DNA of 64,000 bases. Origin: JAVJSF01 sp040219555 (GTDB lineage Bacteria; Actinomycetota; Thermoleophilia; Miltoncostaeales; Miltoncostaeaceae). Positions 32,003 to 40,409 of this stretch are shown in pieces. Below the pieces are notes generated by a model, which was not told the origin of the DNA, searched no databases, and saw nothing but the letters and a program-made list of their open reading frames with translations. Where the stretch lies: assembly GCA_040219555.1 (NCBI GenBank), contig JAVJSF010000010.1, positions 124,001 to 188,000 of the forward strand, written 5' to 3'. Both the position numbers and the translations under genes were made by a program. Within the stretch, counting starts at the first letter, position 1. Each line of letters begins with the position of its first letter.

Positions 32003-32656
32003 TCAGTACGCGGGGCCCTCGCGCAGGAGCTGTTCCATCTCGGTCTCGAACTCGTCCAGGCCGATCTCATCGCGGGCGTAGCGCTCGCGCAGGAGCGACT
32101 CGGGCGAGAGGCCGACGTAGCGTTCGCTCACCAGGGGGGCAGACAGGTGGCGCCCGCCCTCGTCCTGCATCTCCACGTCCGCCAGGCGCCAGCCGTCCCC
32201 CTCGTTGGTGAGCACCCAGTACTCGACCCGGTGGATCTTCTGGCGCGGGGCGCCGGCGACCACCGCGTCGGTGTCGGCGTCCATGATGGTCTCGACCATC
32301 GACACCATCAGCCGGGCCACCACGCGCGGGTGCGGCGACTCGTCCAGGTCGACGAAGTCGAGGTCCTCGATGAGCGGGTTCTCCAGCATGTGCACCCGCC
32401 CCTGGCGCAGCAGTCCGTCGATGCGCAGTTCCTGGCGGGTGGCCATCTGGGCGGTGAGGTACGGCTCGCCGATGTCCGGCGAGCGCTCCACCCAGGAACG
32501 CTGGACAGCGAAGAAGATGTCGCGCACGCGCCGGCGGACGGTCTCGGAGGACCAGCACCCCTCCAGGCCGGCCAGCGCGTCCATGTGGGCGGCGACGTTG
32601 GAGCCACGAACCTCATGCAGCTCCTCGCGCCCCAGGAGGCGAGTCAGGAGTCCCAT
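32003..32656 (-). CDS. Tim44-like domain protein
   Basis: A 217-residue protein with a Tim44/NTF2-like domain at about 35-165 (VRRRVRDIFFAVQRSWVERS, YLTAQMATRQELRIDGL, then the strand IHRVEYWVLTNEGDGWRLADV). The C-terminal helical hairpin SLLRERYARDEIGLDEFETEMEQLL resembles a SHOCT domain. No signal peptide or membrane helix is obvious. The bacterial role is unknown; related proteins are membrane-associated or bind partners through the cone-shaped fold. A TAAGGT hexamer 7 nt before the ATG suggests a leaderless transcript. Confidence 0.78.
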   Translation of the reverse strand: MGLLTRLLGREELHEVRGSNVAAHMDALAGLEGCWSSETVRRRVRDIFFAVQRSWVERSPDIGEPYLTAQMATRQELRIDGLLRQGRVHMLENPLIEDLDFVDLDESPHPRVVARLMVSMVETIMDADTDAVVAGAPRQKIHRVEYWVLTNEGDGWRLADVEMQDEGGRHLSAPLVSERYVGLSPESLLRERYARDEIGLDEFETEMEQLLREGPAY

Positions 32657-32663
32657 GGGGGTG

Positions 32664-32669
32664 ACCTTA
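32664..32669 (-). promoter_or_regulatory. Candidate -10 of the Tim44-like gene (leaderless)
   Basis: On the minus strand TAAGGT lies 7 nt before the ATG at 32656. No Shine-Dalgarno sequence or clear -35 is visible. Confidence 0.5.
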
Positions 32670-32754
32670 CTCCTGGGACGCCCGTGGGGCCGTGATGGGG
32701 TGTGAGGGTTGGACGTCGCGGGTAGTCATGCCGGATGGGGGTGCGGGCCGGGAG

Positions 32755-32852
32755 CGTCGCGGGCCCGGAGAGGGTTGACGGCCCGGAGCGTTGCGGGCCC
32801 GGAGGGTTGACGGCCCGGAGCGTTGGGGGCCCGGAGGGTTGACGGCCCGCGG
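32755..32852. repeat. Three tandem 32-34-nt GC-rich repeats
   Basis: Units at 32755-32788, 32789-32820 and 32821-32852 share the core GGGCCCGGAGGGTTGACGG followed by CCC. A partial unit lies just before (32741-32754). Differences are a 2-nt insertion in the first copy and base changes in the third. The block lies upstream of the Tim44-like gene, next to the hairpin element, with no coding signal. Confidence 0.85.
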
Positions 32853-32877
32853 GGGATGGGGCGTGGCGGGGGCGGGT

Positions 32878-33214
32878 GCGACGGCACCCCTGCGGCCTCT
32901 TGCGGGCCTACGGGGTGCCATCGGGCCCCTGGCCGGGGCCCGATGCACACGGCGGCACCGCCTCCCTTTCGGTCGGCGGGACTGGCCGCCTGAGTCGACC
33001 TCTGTCGGTCGACCGGATGAGAGTCGGCCTTCGGCCGATCATCCGGTGGGTGCCGGTTCGTGTCGTGGGCCGGTGGGTTTACTCCGCGCCGGCCTTTGGC
33101 CGGCGTACTTCTCCTTCGCGCCGGCCTGTGGCCGGCGTACTGCTCGACCCTTGCGCCGGCGGTGCCGGCGTACTGCTCAAGACTTCGCGCCGGCGGTGCC
33201 GGCGTACTGCTTCG
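32878..33214 (+). repeat. Structured intergenic element, copy A
   Basis: A non-coding element of about 337 bp shared with 38136-38450 in the same orientation. In order it holds: a hairpin GGCACCCC/GGGGTGCC with an inner GGCC/GGCC stem; ATCGGGCCCC/GGGGCCCGAT; a nested GGCGGC/GCCGCC hairpin; GTCGACC/GGTCGAC; and CCGGATGA/TCATCCGG enclosing TCGGCC/GGCCGA. An array of four palindromic units ends it. Compared with copy B, several stem positions change on both sides at once and pairing is kept. Together with the tandem repeats it fills the 581-bp gap 32657-33237, which contains no credible gene. Confidence 0.88.
33086..33214 (+). repeat. Palindromic unit array at the end of copy A
   Basis: Four units start at 33086, 33118, 33153 and 33187 (32-35 nt apart). 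Each is GCGCCGGC(C), three bases, (G)GCCGGCGTACTNCT, then a short variable linker. The first two units carry an extra C and an extra G, lengthening the stem by one pair. Linkers are not unique spacers, so this is not CRISPR. Confidence 0.88.
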
Positions 33215-33237
33215 CTCGCGCTTTGCGTGTGGTTTGC

Positions 33238-34113
33238 TCAGCCCGGGTTCGGGAAGCGCACGTGCAGGTGGTCGTCGTGCGCCGGCCAGGGGATCACGGT
33301 GCCGGCCGGGCCGGTCAGGTCCAGGTTCGGGCCGATCAGGATCAGTTCCGCGCCCTGGGCCAGGAGGCGGTCGACCAGTTGCTGGGTCAGGGCGCGGTCG
33401 TAGTCGCCGGCCGTCGCCGGTCCCTCCACGCCGTCCCGGCGGGGGAGGCGGATGTCCACGTCCAGGCCGTTCTGGTGGGAGGCGTGCCCCACGCCCGGAC
33501 CGGGGAAGTGGCCGCCCTCCGGACGCGACAGGTCGCCGATCCCGAGGCGCGGCTGGTTGGGGTGGGTCCGTGACCACCACTCTCCCAGCGCCAGGATCTC
33601 GCGCACCAGGGAGTCGGTGCCCCACTGGCGCTCGCTGCCACCCGGGGTGGTCTGGGTGGCCGGGTCGTAGGTGTAGAAGCCCGGCCCGAGCGCCGGCAGC
33701 AGCACGCCGCCGACCAGGCGCCCGGCGTTGGGCGTGCCGAGGGCCGTGCTGTCGCGCCACTCCACCGACGGTGCGCCGGCGGGCTCCTCGGCCAGGCCCT
33801 TGCCGGTGCGCGCCGGCGTGGTGCCGGCGGCGGCGTACACGGCGGGTCCTCCGCGCTCGGCTACGGCGGCGGAGGCGGCCGCCACCGCCGCCTCGTCCCG
33901 CTCGCCGCCGAAGGCCGCCAAGGGGAGCATCGCGGCGCCCAGGCACAGGAGCAGCACCCACGGCGCCGCCGGCCGACCCTCGCGGCGCCGTCGCCCCGCG
34001 GCCCCCCGCGCGCCGCCGGCCGCCGCGGCGCACTCGACGCAGCAGCCCGGTGGGCGTCCCGACAGCCGCTCGATGGGGGTCCGGCCATGTCGCCGGGGTC
34101 GGATCGCGCTCAT
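33238..34113 (-). CDS. Penicillin-insensitive murein endopeptidase-like protein (M74/M15 type)
   Basis: A 291-residue membrane-anchored or secreted peptidoglycan hydrolase. ATG 34113 is chosen because TACCGT lies 7 nt upstream. A hydrophobic segment at about 52-68 (PWVLLLCLGAAMLPLAAF) anchors it, leaving about 50 cytoplasmic residues that include a Cys-rich CCVEC. The catalytic domain has the LAS-type metal signature: GGHFPGPGVGHASHQNGLD (His...Asp) and HDDHLHVRF near the C terminus. It probably cleaves peptide cross-links in the cell wall. M74 versus M15 assignment is not certain from motifs alone. Confidence 0.82.
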   Translation of the reverse strand: MSAIRPRRHGRTPIERLSGRPPGCCVECAAAAGGARGAAGRRRREGRPAAPWVLLLCLGAAMLPLAAFGGERDEAAVAAASAAVAERGGPAVYAAAGTTPARTGKGLAEEPAGAPSVEWRDSTALGTPNAGRLVGGVLLPALGPGFYTYDPATQTTPGGSERQWGTDSLVREILALGEWWSRTHPNQPRLGIGDLSRPEGGHFPGPGVGHASHQNGLDVDIRLPRRDGVEGPATAGDYDRALTQQLVDRLLAQGAELILIGPNLDLTGPAGTVIPWPAHDDHLHVRFPNPG

Positions 34114-34120
34114 TGTGCCG

Positions 34121-34126
34121 ACGGTA
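34121..34126 (-). promoter_or_regulatory. Candidate -10 of the murein endopeptidase gene (leaderless)
   Basis: On the minus strand TACCGT lies 7 nt before the ATG at 34113, the same hexamer and spacing as at the J-domain gene. Confidence 0.55.
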
Positions 34127-34165
34127 GCACCGGGTCCCGGCGCCGGGTGCAACGCCCGTTGTCGT

Positions 34166-34171
34166 TACTCT
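34166..34171 (+). promoter_or_regulatory. Candidate -10 of the membrane-anchored hypothetical gene (leaderless)
   Basis: TACTCT ends 5 nt before GTG 34177 and 8 nt before ATG 34180. No Shine-Dalgarno sequence is visible. Confidence 0.5.
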
Positions 34172-34176
34172 CGCGG

Positions 34177-34962
34177 GTGATGTCCCGGGCCCGACAGCAC
34201 CGTTTCATGCTCACCGCGGGCGTCCTCGCGGCCGTGGTCGCCGCCGTGGCCGCCGCGCTGCTCTGGGGGGCCCGCGCCGGGACCGAGCGGGGGCAGGCCG
34301 ACGCGGTGGCCGACTTCCGCGACCGCGCGCCGGCCGCCACCACGGCCACCCCCATCGGGCGCTCTCCCGGCCCCGAGCCCGGTGTCTACACCTACGCCCA
34401 GCGAGGCCGGGAGAGCGGGGGAGTGGGTCCGGTGTCGCTCGCGCGCTCACTCCCCGGGCGGGCCCGCCTCATCGTCGCGCCCGAGGGGTCCGGGTGGTCC
34501 GAGGAACTGGTCCTGGCAGAACAGCACATCGAGGCCGTGCACCTGCGCCTGCGCGAGGGCGCCATCGTCGAGACCTGGCGACGCTCCGACGTGACGTTCC
34601 TCGGCATCGGGCGCGACGACCGCCGCGAGGTGAGCCCGCCCGCGCTGCGCCTGCCCGCCCGCCCGGAGCCGGGTGACACCTGGACCTCGCGCCACTCGAC
34701 GGGGACGATCGCGATGGTGCTGCGCGGCGAGGTGCTGCGCCGCGAACCGGTGAGCGTCGCCGGCCGCGCCGTGCCGGCCCTGGTCGTGCGCACGGTGACC
34801 ACCTCGTCCGGGACTCATCCCGGCACGCGCACCGACACGATCTGGTGGTCGCCCGCGCACCGCCTCCCGCTGCGCTGGGACATCGACACCCGTGTCCGCG
34901 GCATCGCCCGGCTCGACACCGCCACCAGCCTGCGCCTCACGGACCTGCGGCCCCGCGTGTAG
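34177..34962 (+). CDS. Membrane-anchored hypothetical protein
   Basis: Not recognised. About 260 residues; GTG 34177 and ATG 34180 are adjacent in-frame starts. A single N-terminal membrane helix or uncleaved signal (FMLTAGVLAAVVAAVAAALL, about residues 9-28) is followed by an extracytoplasmic domain of about 200 residues. That domain is rich in beta-type segments (GVYTYAQRGRESGG, RLIVAPEGSGW, TIWWSPAHRLPLRWDI). The layout recalls secreted beta-barrel-like proteins but no family signature is seen. It is divergent from the murein endopeptidase, and both seem to have leaderless promoters in a 63-bp gap. An envelope function is possible. Confidence 0.7.
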   Translation: MMSRARQHRFMLTAGVLAAVVAAVAAALLWGARAGTERGQADAVADFRDRAPAATTATPIGRSPGPEPGVYTYAQRGRESGGVGPVSLARSLPGRARLIVAPEGSGWSEELVLAEQHIEAVHLRLREGAIVETWRRSDVTFLGIGRDDRREVSPPALRLPARPEPGDTWTSRHSTGTIAMVLRGEVLRREPVSVAGRAVPALVVRTVTTSSGTHPGTRTDTIWWSPAHRLPLRWDIDTRVRGIARLDTATSLRLTDLRPRV

Positions 34963-35023
34963 CCTCGCCGGGCCGCCGGGGCCGCGATCTCCGGCACGGG
35001 CGGGTATGCGCCGGCCGCATGCG

Positions 35024-35032
35024 TGCTACTCT
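35024..35032 (+). promoter_or_regulatory. str operon promoter candidate (extended -10)
   Basis: TGC-TACTCT (hexamer 35027-35032) has the TGn extension, 53 nt before the rpsL start. The -35 region is unclear. Confidence 0.5.
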
Positions 35033-35085
35033 GCCCGACGCCGCCCAGCCGGGCGGCCCTGTTGTCTGCTCGAACAAAGGCGCAC

Positions 35086-35457
35086 GTGCCCACGATCAAC
35101 CAGCTCGTCCGCAAGGGACGCAAGCCAAAGTTCACCAAGGTCTCCACGCCCGCCCTGCGGGGCGCCCCGCAGAAGCGCGGGGTCTGCACGCGTGTGTTCA
35201 CCACCACCCCCAAGAAGCCGAACTCGGCGCTCCGTAAGGTCGCCCGTATCCGGCTCGTGAACGGGATGGAGGTCACCTCCTACATCCCGGGTGAGGGTCA
35301 CAACCTTCAGGAGCACTCGGTGGTGCTGCTGCGCGGTGGCCGTGTGAAGGACCTTCCGGGCGTGCGCTACAAGGTCATCCGCGCGGCCCTGGACGCCGCC
35401 GGCGTCAACGAGCGTCGCCAGTCCCGCTCCCGCTACGGCGCAAAGAGGCCCAAGTAA
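35086..35457 (+). CDS. rpsL: 30S ribosomal protein S12
   Basis: A 123-residue decoding-centre protein. Start GTG 35086 gives the family N terminus PTINQLVRKGRK; the frame extends upstream to 35023 but that part overlaps the promoter. The streptomycin-resistance loops TTTPKKPNSALRKVARI and GGRVKDLPGVRYK are wild-type, which predicts streptomycin sensitivity at this target. The stop TAA shares its last A with the rpsG start. Confidence 0.98.
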   Translation: MPTINQLVRKGRKPKFTKVSTPALRGAPQKRGVCTRVFTTTPKKPNSALRKVARIRLVNGMEVTSYIPGEGHNLQEHSVVLLRGGRVKDLPGVRYKVIRAALDAAGVNERRQSRSRYGAKRPK

Positions 35458-35927
35458 TGCCGCGTCGCGCAGTCATCACCCGTCGTCCGCTCGATGCGGA
35501 CCCCGTCTACGAGAGCACCCTCGTGACCCAGATGGTCAACAAGGTGCTCAAGGACGGCAAGAAGTCGACCGCCGAAGGGGTGGTCTACGGCGCCCTCGAG
35601 CGGATCCGCGACCGCACGGGCCGCGACCCGGTGGCCGTGATGGAGGAGGCCGTGCGCAACGTGACGCCGGCCCTCGAGGTCAAGTCCCGCCGCGTCGGCG
35701 GTGCCACCTACCAGGTGCCGATCGAGGTGCCGCCGCGCCGCGGCCGCACCCTGGCGCTCCGCTGGATCGCCCGGTTCGCCCGCGAGCGACGCGAGCACCA
35801 GATGAGCGAGCGGCTCGCCAACGAGCTGCTGGACGCGCTGGGCTCGCAGGGCGGGGCGTTCAAGCGCAAGGACGACCTGTACCGCATGGCGCAGGCCAAC
35901 AAGGCGTTCGCGCACTACCGTTGGTAG
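35457..35927 (+). CDS. rpsG: 30S ribosomal protein S7
   Basis: A 156-residue S7, a primary binder of the 3' domain of 16S rRNA and part of the E site. The N terminus PRRAVITRRPLDADPVYES and the conserved GGATYQVPIEV and RWIARFARERREHQM segments are present. It is coupled to rpsL by a 1-nt overlap. A strong hairpin lies in the 105-bp gap before fusA. Confidence 0.98.
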   Translation: MPRRAVITRRPLDADPVYESTLVTQMVNKVLKDGKKSTAEGVVYGALERIRDRTGRDPVAVMEEAVRNVTPALEVKSRRVGGATYQVPIEVPPRRGRTLALRWIARFARERREHQMSERLANELLDALGSQGGAFKRKDDLYRMAQANKAFAHYRW

Positions 35928-35935
35928 TGCGCAGG

Positions 35936-35965
35936 GCGGCCCGCCTCCTGCCGGGGGCGGGCCGC
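35936..35965 (+). terminator. Hairpin between rpsG and fusA
   Basis: GCGGCCCGCC and GGCGGGCCGC form a perfect 10-bp stem with a 10-nt loop. No T-run follows, so it may attenuate, process or stabilise the str transcript rather than end it fully. Confidence 0.55.
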
Positions 35966-36032
35966 AGGTAGTGGAGGGTTCTCGCGTGCGGCCATCGGGG
36001 TCGCCGCCACGACATGGCAGGGGTGCTCGGCA

Positions 36033-38123
<2,091 letters not shown>

Positions 38124-38135
38124 ATAGGGAGGTGG

Positions 38136-38450
38136 CGACGGCACCCCTTCGCGCTCTTTCGGCGCTACGGGGTGCCATCGGGCCCCTCGCCGGGGCCCGA
38201 TGCGGTCGCCGGCACCGCCTCCCTTGCGGTCGGCGGGGCGGGCCGGCTGAGTCGACCTCTGTCGGTCGACCGGATGAGAGTCGGCCTGCGGCCGATCATC
38301 CGGTGGTGCCGGTTCGTGTCGTGGGCCGGTGGGGTTACTTCGCGCCGGCTTTGCCGGCGTACTGCTCGACCCTTGCGCCGGCCTTGCCGGCGTACTGCTC
38401 GACCCTTGCGCCGGCTTTGCCGGCGTACTGCTCAGGCTTTGCCGGCGGGC
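38136..38450 (+). repeat. Structured intergenic element, copy B
   Basis: Second copy of the element at 32878-33214, same orientation. It fills the 344-bp gap between the convergent fusA and quinone-oxidoreductase genes; no gene is seen in that gap. The first hairpin keeps GGCACCCC/GGGGTGCC but has an inner GCGC/GCGC stem in place of GGCC/GGCC. The third hairpin has GCCGGC/GCCGGC in place of GGCGGC/GCCGCC. The tail has three full units at 38342, 38375 and 38408 (33-nt period, GCGCCGGC-ttt-GCCGGCGTACTGCTC type) and a degenerate fourth. Confidence 0.88.
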
Positions 38451-38467
38451 GTCCGGCACCGTGTCCG

Positions 38468-39433
38468 TCAGATGGTGATCGCCACCTTCCCCCTCGCGTG
38501 GCCGGCCGCGAAGTGGCGGATCGCCTCGACGACCCCCTCGAGCGGATAGGTCGCGCTCAGTACCGGCCTGACCGATCCGGCGGCGATCATGGAGATCACG
38601 GCATCGAGGTCCTCCCGGCGGTCCTGGTGGATGAGGGGGCGCATCCGGCCGCGGATGAACGGCGACATGACCAGGCCGGCGAGGAAGCGCTGGGTGCCCT
38701 TCAGCACCCGGCCACCGGACCCGGCGACCATCACGAGGGTGCCGTCGGGGGCGAGCGCGCGGGCCAGCCGGCGGAGGGGCTGGACCCCGACCAGGTCGAC
38801 GATCACCTCGTAGGGCCCGTGTCCGGCCGGGTCATCCCCGGTGTAGTCGATCGCGCGCTCGGCGCCGAGGGAGCGCACGAGGTCGTGGTTCCCCGCGCTC
38901 GCCACGCCGGTGACGCGGGCGCCCAGCGCCACAGCGATCTGCACCGCGAACGAGCCCACGCCGCCCGAGGCCCCGATGACCAGCACGCGGTCGCCGGGGC
39001 GCGTGCGACCGACATCGCGCAGTGCCTGCAGCGCGGTGAGAGCCGAGATCGGGGTGACGGCCGCCTCCTCGGGGGTGAGGCCCACGGGAAGTGGCGCCAA
39101 TGCGTTCTCGTCCGCGGCCGCGTATTGCGCCAGGGCCCCGGCCGCCCACCCGAAGACCTGGTCGCCGGGCCGCAGGCCGGTGACGCCCGCGCCGACAGCC
39201 TCGACCTGCCCGGCAACCTCGCGTCCCGGTACCGGGTGCCGCGGCCGGCGCAGGCCCGTCGCGAGCCGGGCGACCCAGGGCCATCCGCGCATCAGGTGCC
39301 AGTCGTCGCCGGCCACGGCCGAGGCGGCGACGCGGACGAGGACCTGGTTGTGGCCGACGGGCGGTTGCTCGACGTCCCGGAGCGCGAGCACCTCATCGGG
39401 GGCTCCGTATCCGGACTGGACGATCGCCTTCAT
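38468..39433 (-). CDS. NADPH:quinone oxidoreductase-like MDR protein
   Basis: A 321-residue zinc-free medium-chain dehydrogenase/reductase. The N-terminal GroES-like domain starts MKAIVQSGYGAPDEVLALRD. The Rossmann nucleotide-binding motif is VLVIGASGGVGSFAVQIA at about 145-162. The family reduces quinones or other unsaturated carbonyls with NADPH; the substrate is unknown. A GAAGGAGT Shine-Dalgarno sequence precedes ATG 39433. It lies 61 bp downstream of the DUF4386 gene, probably in the same operon, divergent from the SARP regulator. Confidence 0.9.
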   Translation of the reverse strand: MKAIVQSGYGAPDEVLALRDVEQPPVGHNQVLVRVAASAVAGDDWHLMRGWPWVARLATGLRRPRHPVPGREVAGQVEAVGAGVTGLRPGDQVFGWAAGALAQYAAADENALAPLPVGLTPEEAAVTPISALTALQALRDVGRTRPGDRVLVIGASGGVGSFAVQIAVALGARVTGVASAGNHDLVRSLGAERAIDYTGDDPAGHGPYEVIVDLVGVQPLRRLARALAPDGTLVMVAGSGGRVLKGTQRFLAGLVMSPFIRGRMRPLIHQDRREDLDAVISMIAAGSVRPVLSATYPLEGVVEAIRHFAAGHARGKVAITI

Positions 39434-39494
39434 GCGTTACTCCTTCGGGAACGACAGGGCCGGGGTCGGCCCTGTCCGTGGGTTCGGATCCGGG

Positions 39495-40304
39495 TCAGCG
39501 GGCGGCCGCCGGGAGAGCGGCCTCGCGGGCGCGGGCCAGCCAGCGCTCCTCGTCGAGCCCCTTCGCCAGGAGCCATCCGACCACGGCGATCTCGGCGACG
39601 AGGACGGGGGCCAGGGCGACGGGCGTGAGGCCGCCGTCGTAGCCGGGGATGAGGAACCAGCTGAAGCTGTCCAGCAGGTAGCCGGCGCCGGCGATGCCGA
39701 GGAGGATGCCGAGGATCCGGGGCAGGAACGTGGAGCGGGCGAAGAGCCAGCCCAGGACGGCGACGTGGAGGCCGAAGAACACCAACGCGACCAGGTAGCC
39801 GTACCGGTGGGATTCGAGGGCCATCAGGGCCTGCGCGGCGCGCCCGGCGGGGTCCACCGTCGCCAGGGGGCCGGCGGCGTCGAGCAGCAGGAGGGCGCCG
39901 AGGTGGTTCATCAGGTTGGCTGCCAGCACCGCGTCCATCATGAGCCGCAGGACCAGGGCCAGCAGGGCCAGACCGTGGTTCACCGGCTTCAGGAGCACGT
40001 AGAAGAGGATCGCCACCCCGATGTCGGCCAGCACCATCACCAGGTCGGCGACGAAGCCGAGTCTGAAGAGCGTCGCGTCGGCGAGGATGTTCTGCGCGGT
40101 CGCTGCCGCATCGCCGGGCTCCACGAGGCTGCCGCGCACGACGAGTTCGGCGAAGAGGCCGGCAACGACGATCACGAGGTAGAGCAGTCCCGCCAGCCGC
40201 GCGAGCGAGCGCGGCGAGCGGCCCGGACGCGCGCCGACCGCGTCGTGGCCGGGGGTCGTGGGGGACGGGGGCGTTGGGGTGATGTGGGTGCGCTGAGTGG
40301 TCAT
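39495..40304 (-). CDS. DUF4386 family membrane protein
   Basis: A 269-residue integral membrane protein with about six hydrophobic helices. The DUF4386 hallmarks are LARLAGLLYLVIVVAGLFAE near residue 34, then DLVMVLADIGVAILFYVLLKP and a C-terminal PGYDGGLTPVALAPVLVAE. Function is unknown. ATG 40304 follows a TACGGT hexamer by 6 nt without a Shine-Dalgarno sequence, which suggests a leaderless mRNA. The first 30 residues are Pro/Thr-rich and cytoplasmic. It is divergent from, and may be controlled by, the SARP gene. Confidence 0.85.
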   Translation of the reverse strand: MTTQRTHITPTPPSPTTPGHDAVGARPGRSPRSLARLAGLLYLVIVVAGLFAELVVRGSLVEPGDAAATAQNILADATLFRLGFVADLVMVLADIGVAILFYVLLKPVNHGLALLALVLRLMMDAVLAANLMNHLGALLLLDAAGPLATVDPAGRAAQALMALESHRYGYLVALVFFGLHVAVLGWLFARSTFLPRILGILLGIAGAGYLLDSFSWFLIPGYDGGLTPVALAPVLVAEIAVVGWLLAKGLDEERWLARAREAALPAAAR

Positions 40305-40310
40305 GTGCCG

Positions 40311-40316
40311 ACCGTA
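40311..40316 (-). promoter_or_regulatory. Candidate -10 of the DUF4386 operon (leaderless)
   Basis: On the minus strand TACGGT lies 6 nt before the ATG at 40304. It abuts a CGACCG...CGGTCG inverted repeat at about 40309-40330. Confidence 0.45.
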
Positions 40317-40327
40317 CGAGCGTCCGG

Positions 40328-40385
40328 TCGTCGGCCGGTGGAGTTCCGGTCGAGCCCCGGTCGAGCCATCGCCCGCCGGTATGCT
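40328..40385 (+). promoter_or_regulatory. SARP-box-like direct repeats and -10 upstream of the SARP gene
   Basis: TCGAGCC occurs at 40350-40356 and 40361-40367, within an 11-nt unit CCGGTCGAGCC repeated directly in tandem. A related TCGTCGG lies 22 bp upstream at 40328. A -10-like TATGCT follows at 40380-40385. SARP proteins bind TCGAG-type heptamers spaced by 11 or 22 bp just upstream of a -10, so self-activation is likely. Confidence 0.6.
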
Positions 40386-40409
40386 TGGGCGGTTCCGGGA
40401 GGTCGCTCC

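Noticed and set aside
33086..33214. Possible CRISPR array
   Set aside because: Units are palindromic and nearly contiguous with short, related linkers instead of unique spacers, and there are no cas genes.
32876..33403. Open frames inside element copies A and B that look like related peptides
   Set aside because: The shared peptide similarity ends at a 1-nt length difference between copies, and differences follow stem pairing, not codon positions. The region is treated as non-coding.
38136..38450. Element as an insertion sequence or integron attC-like site
   Set aside because: No transposase or integrase, no target-site duplication and no attC-type core sites are visible at either copy.
38910..40409. 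Large N-terminal extension of the SARP open frame
   Set aside because: It runs antisense through two well-supported genes. GTG 40410 has a Shine-Dalgarno sequence and gives the exact family N terminus.
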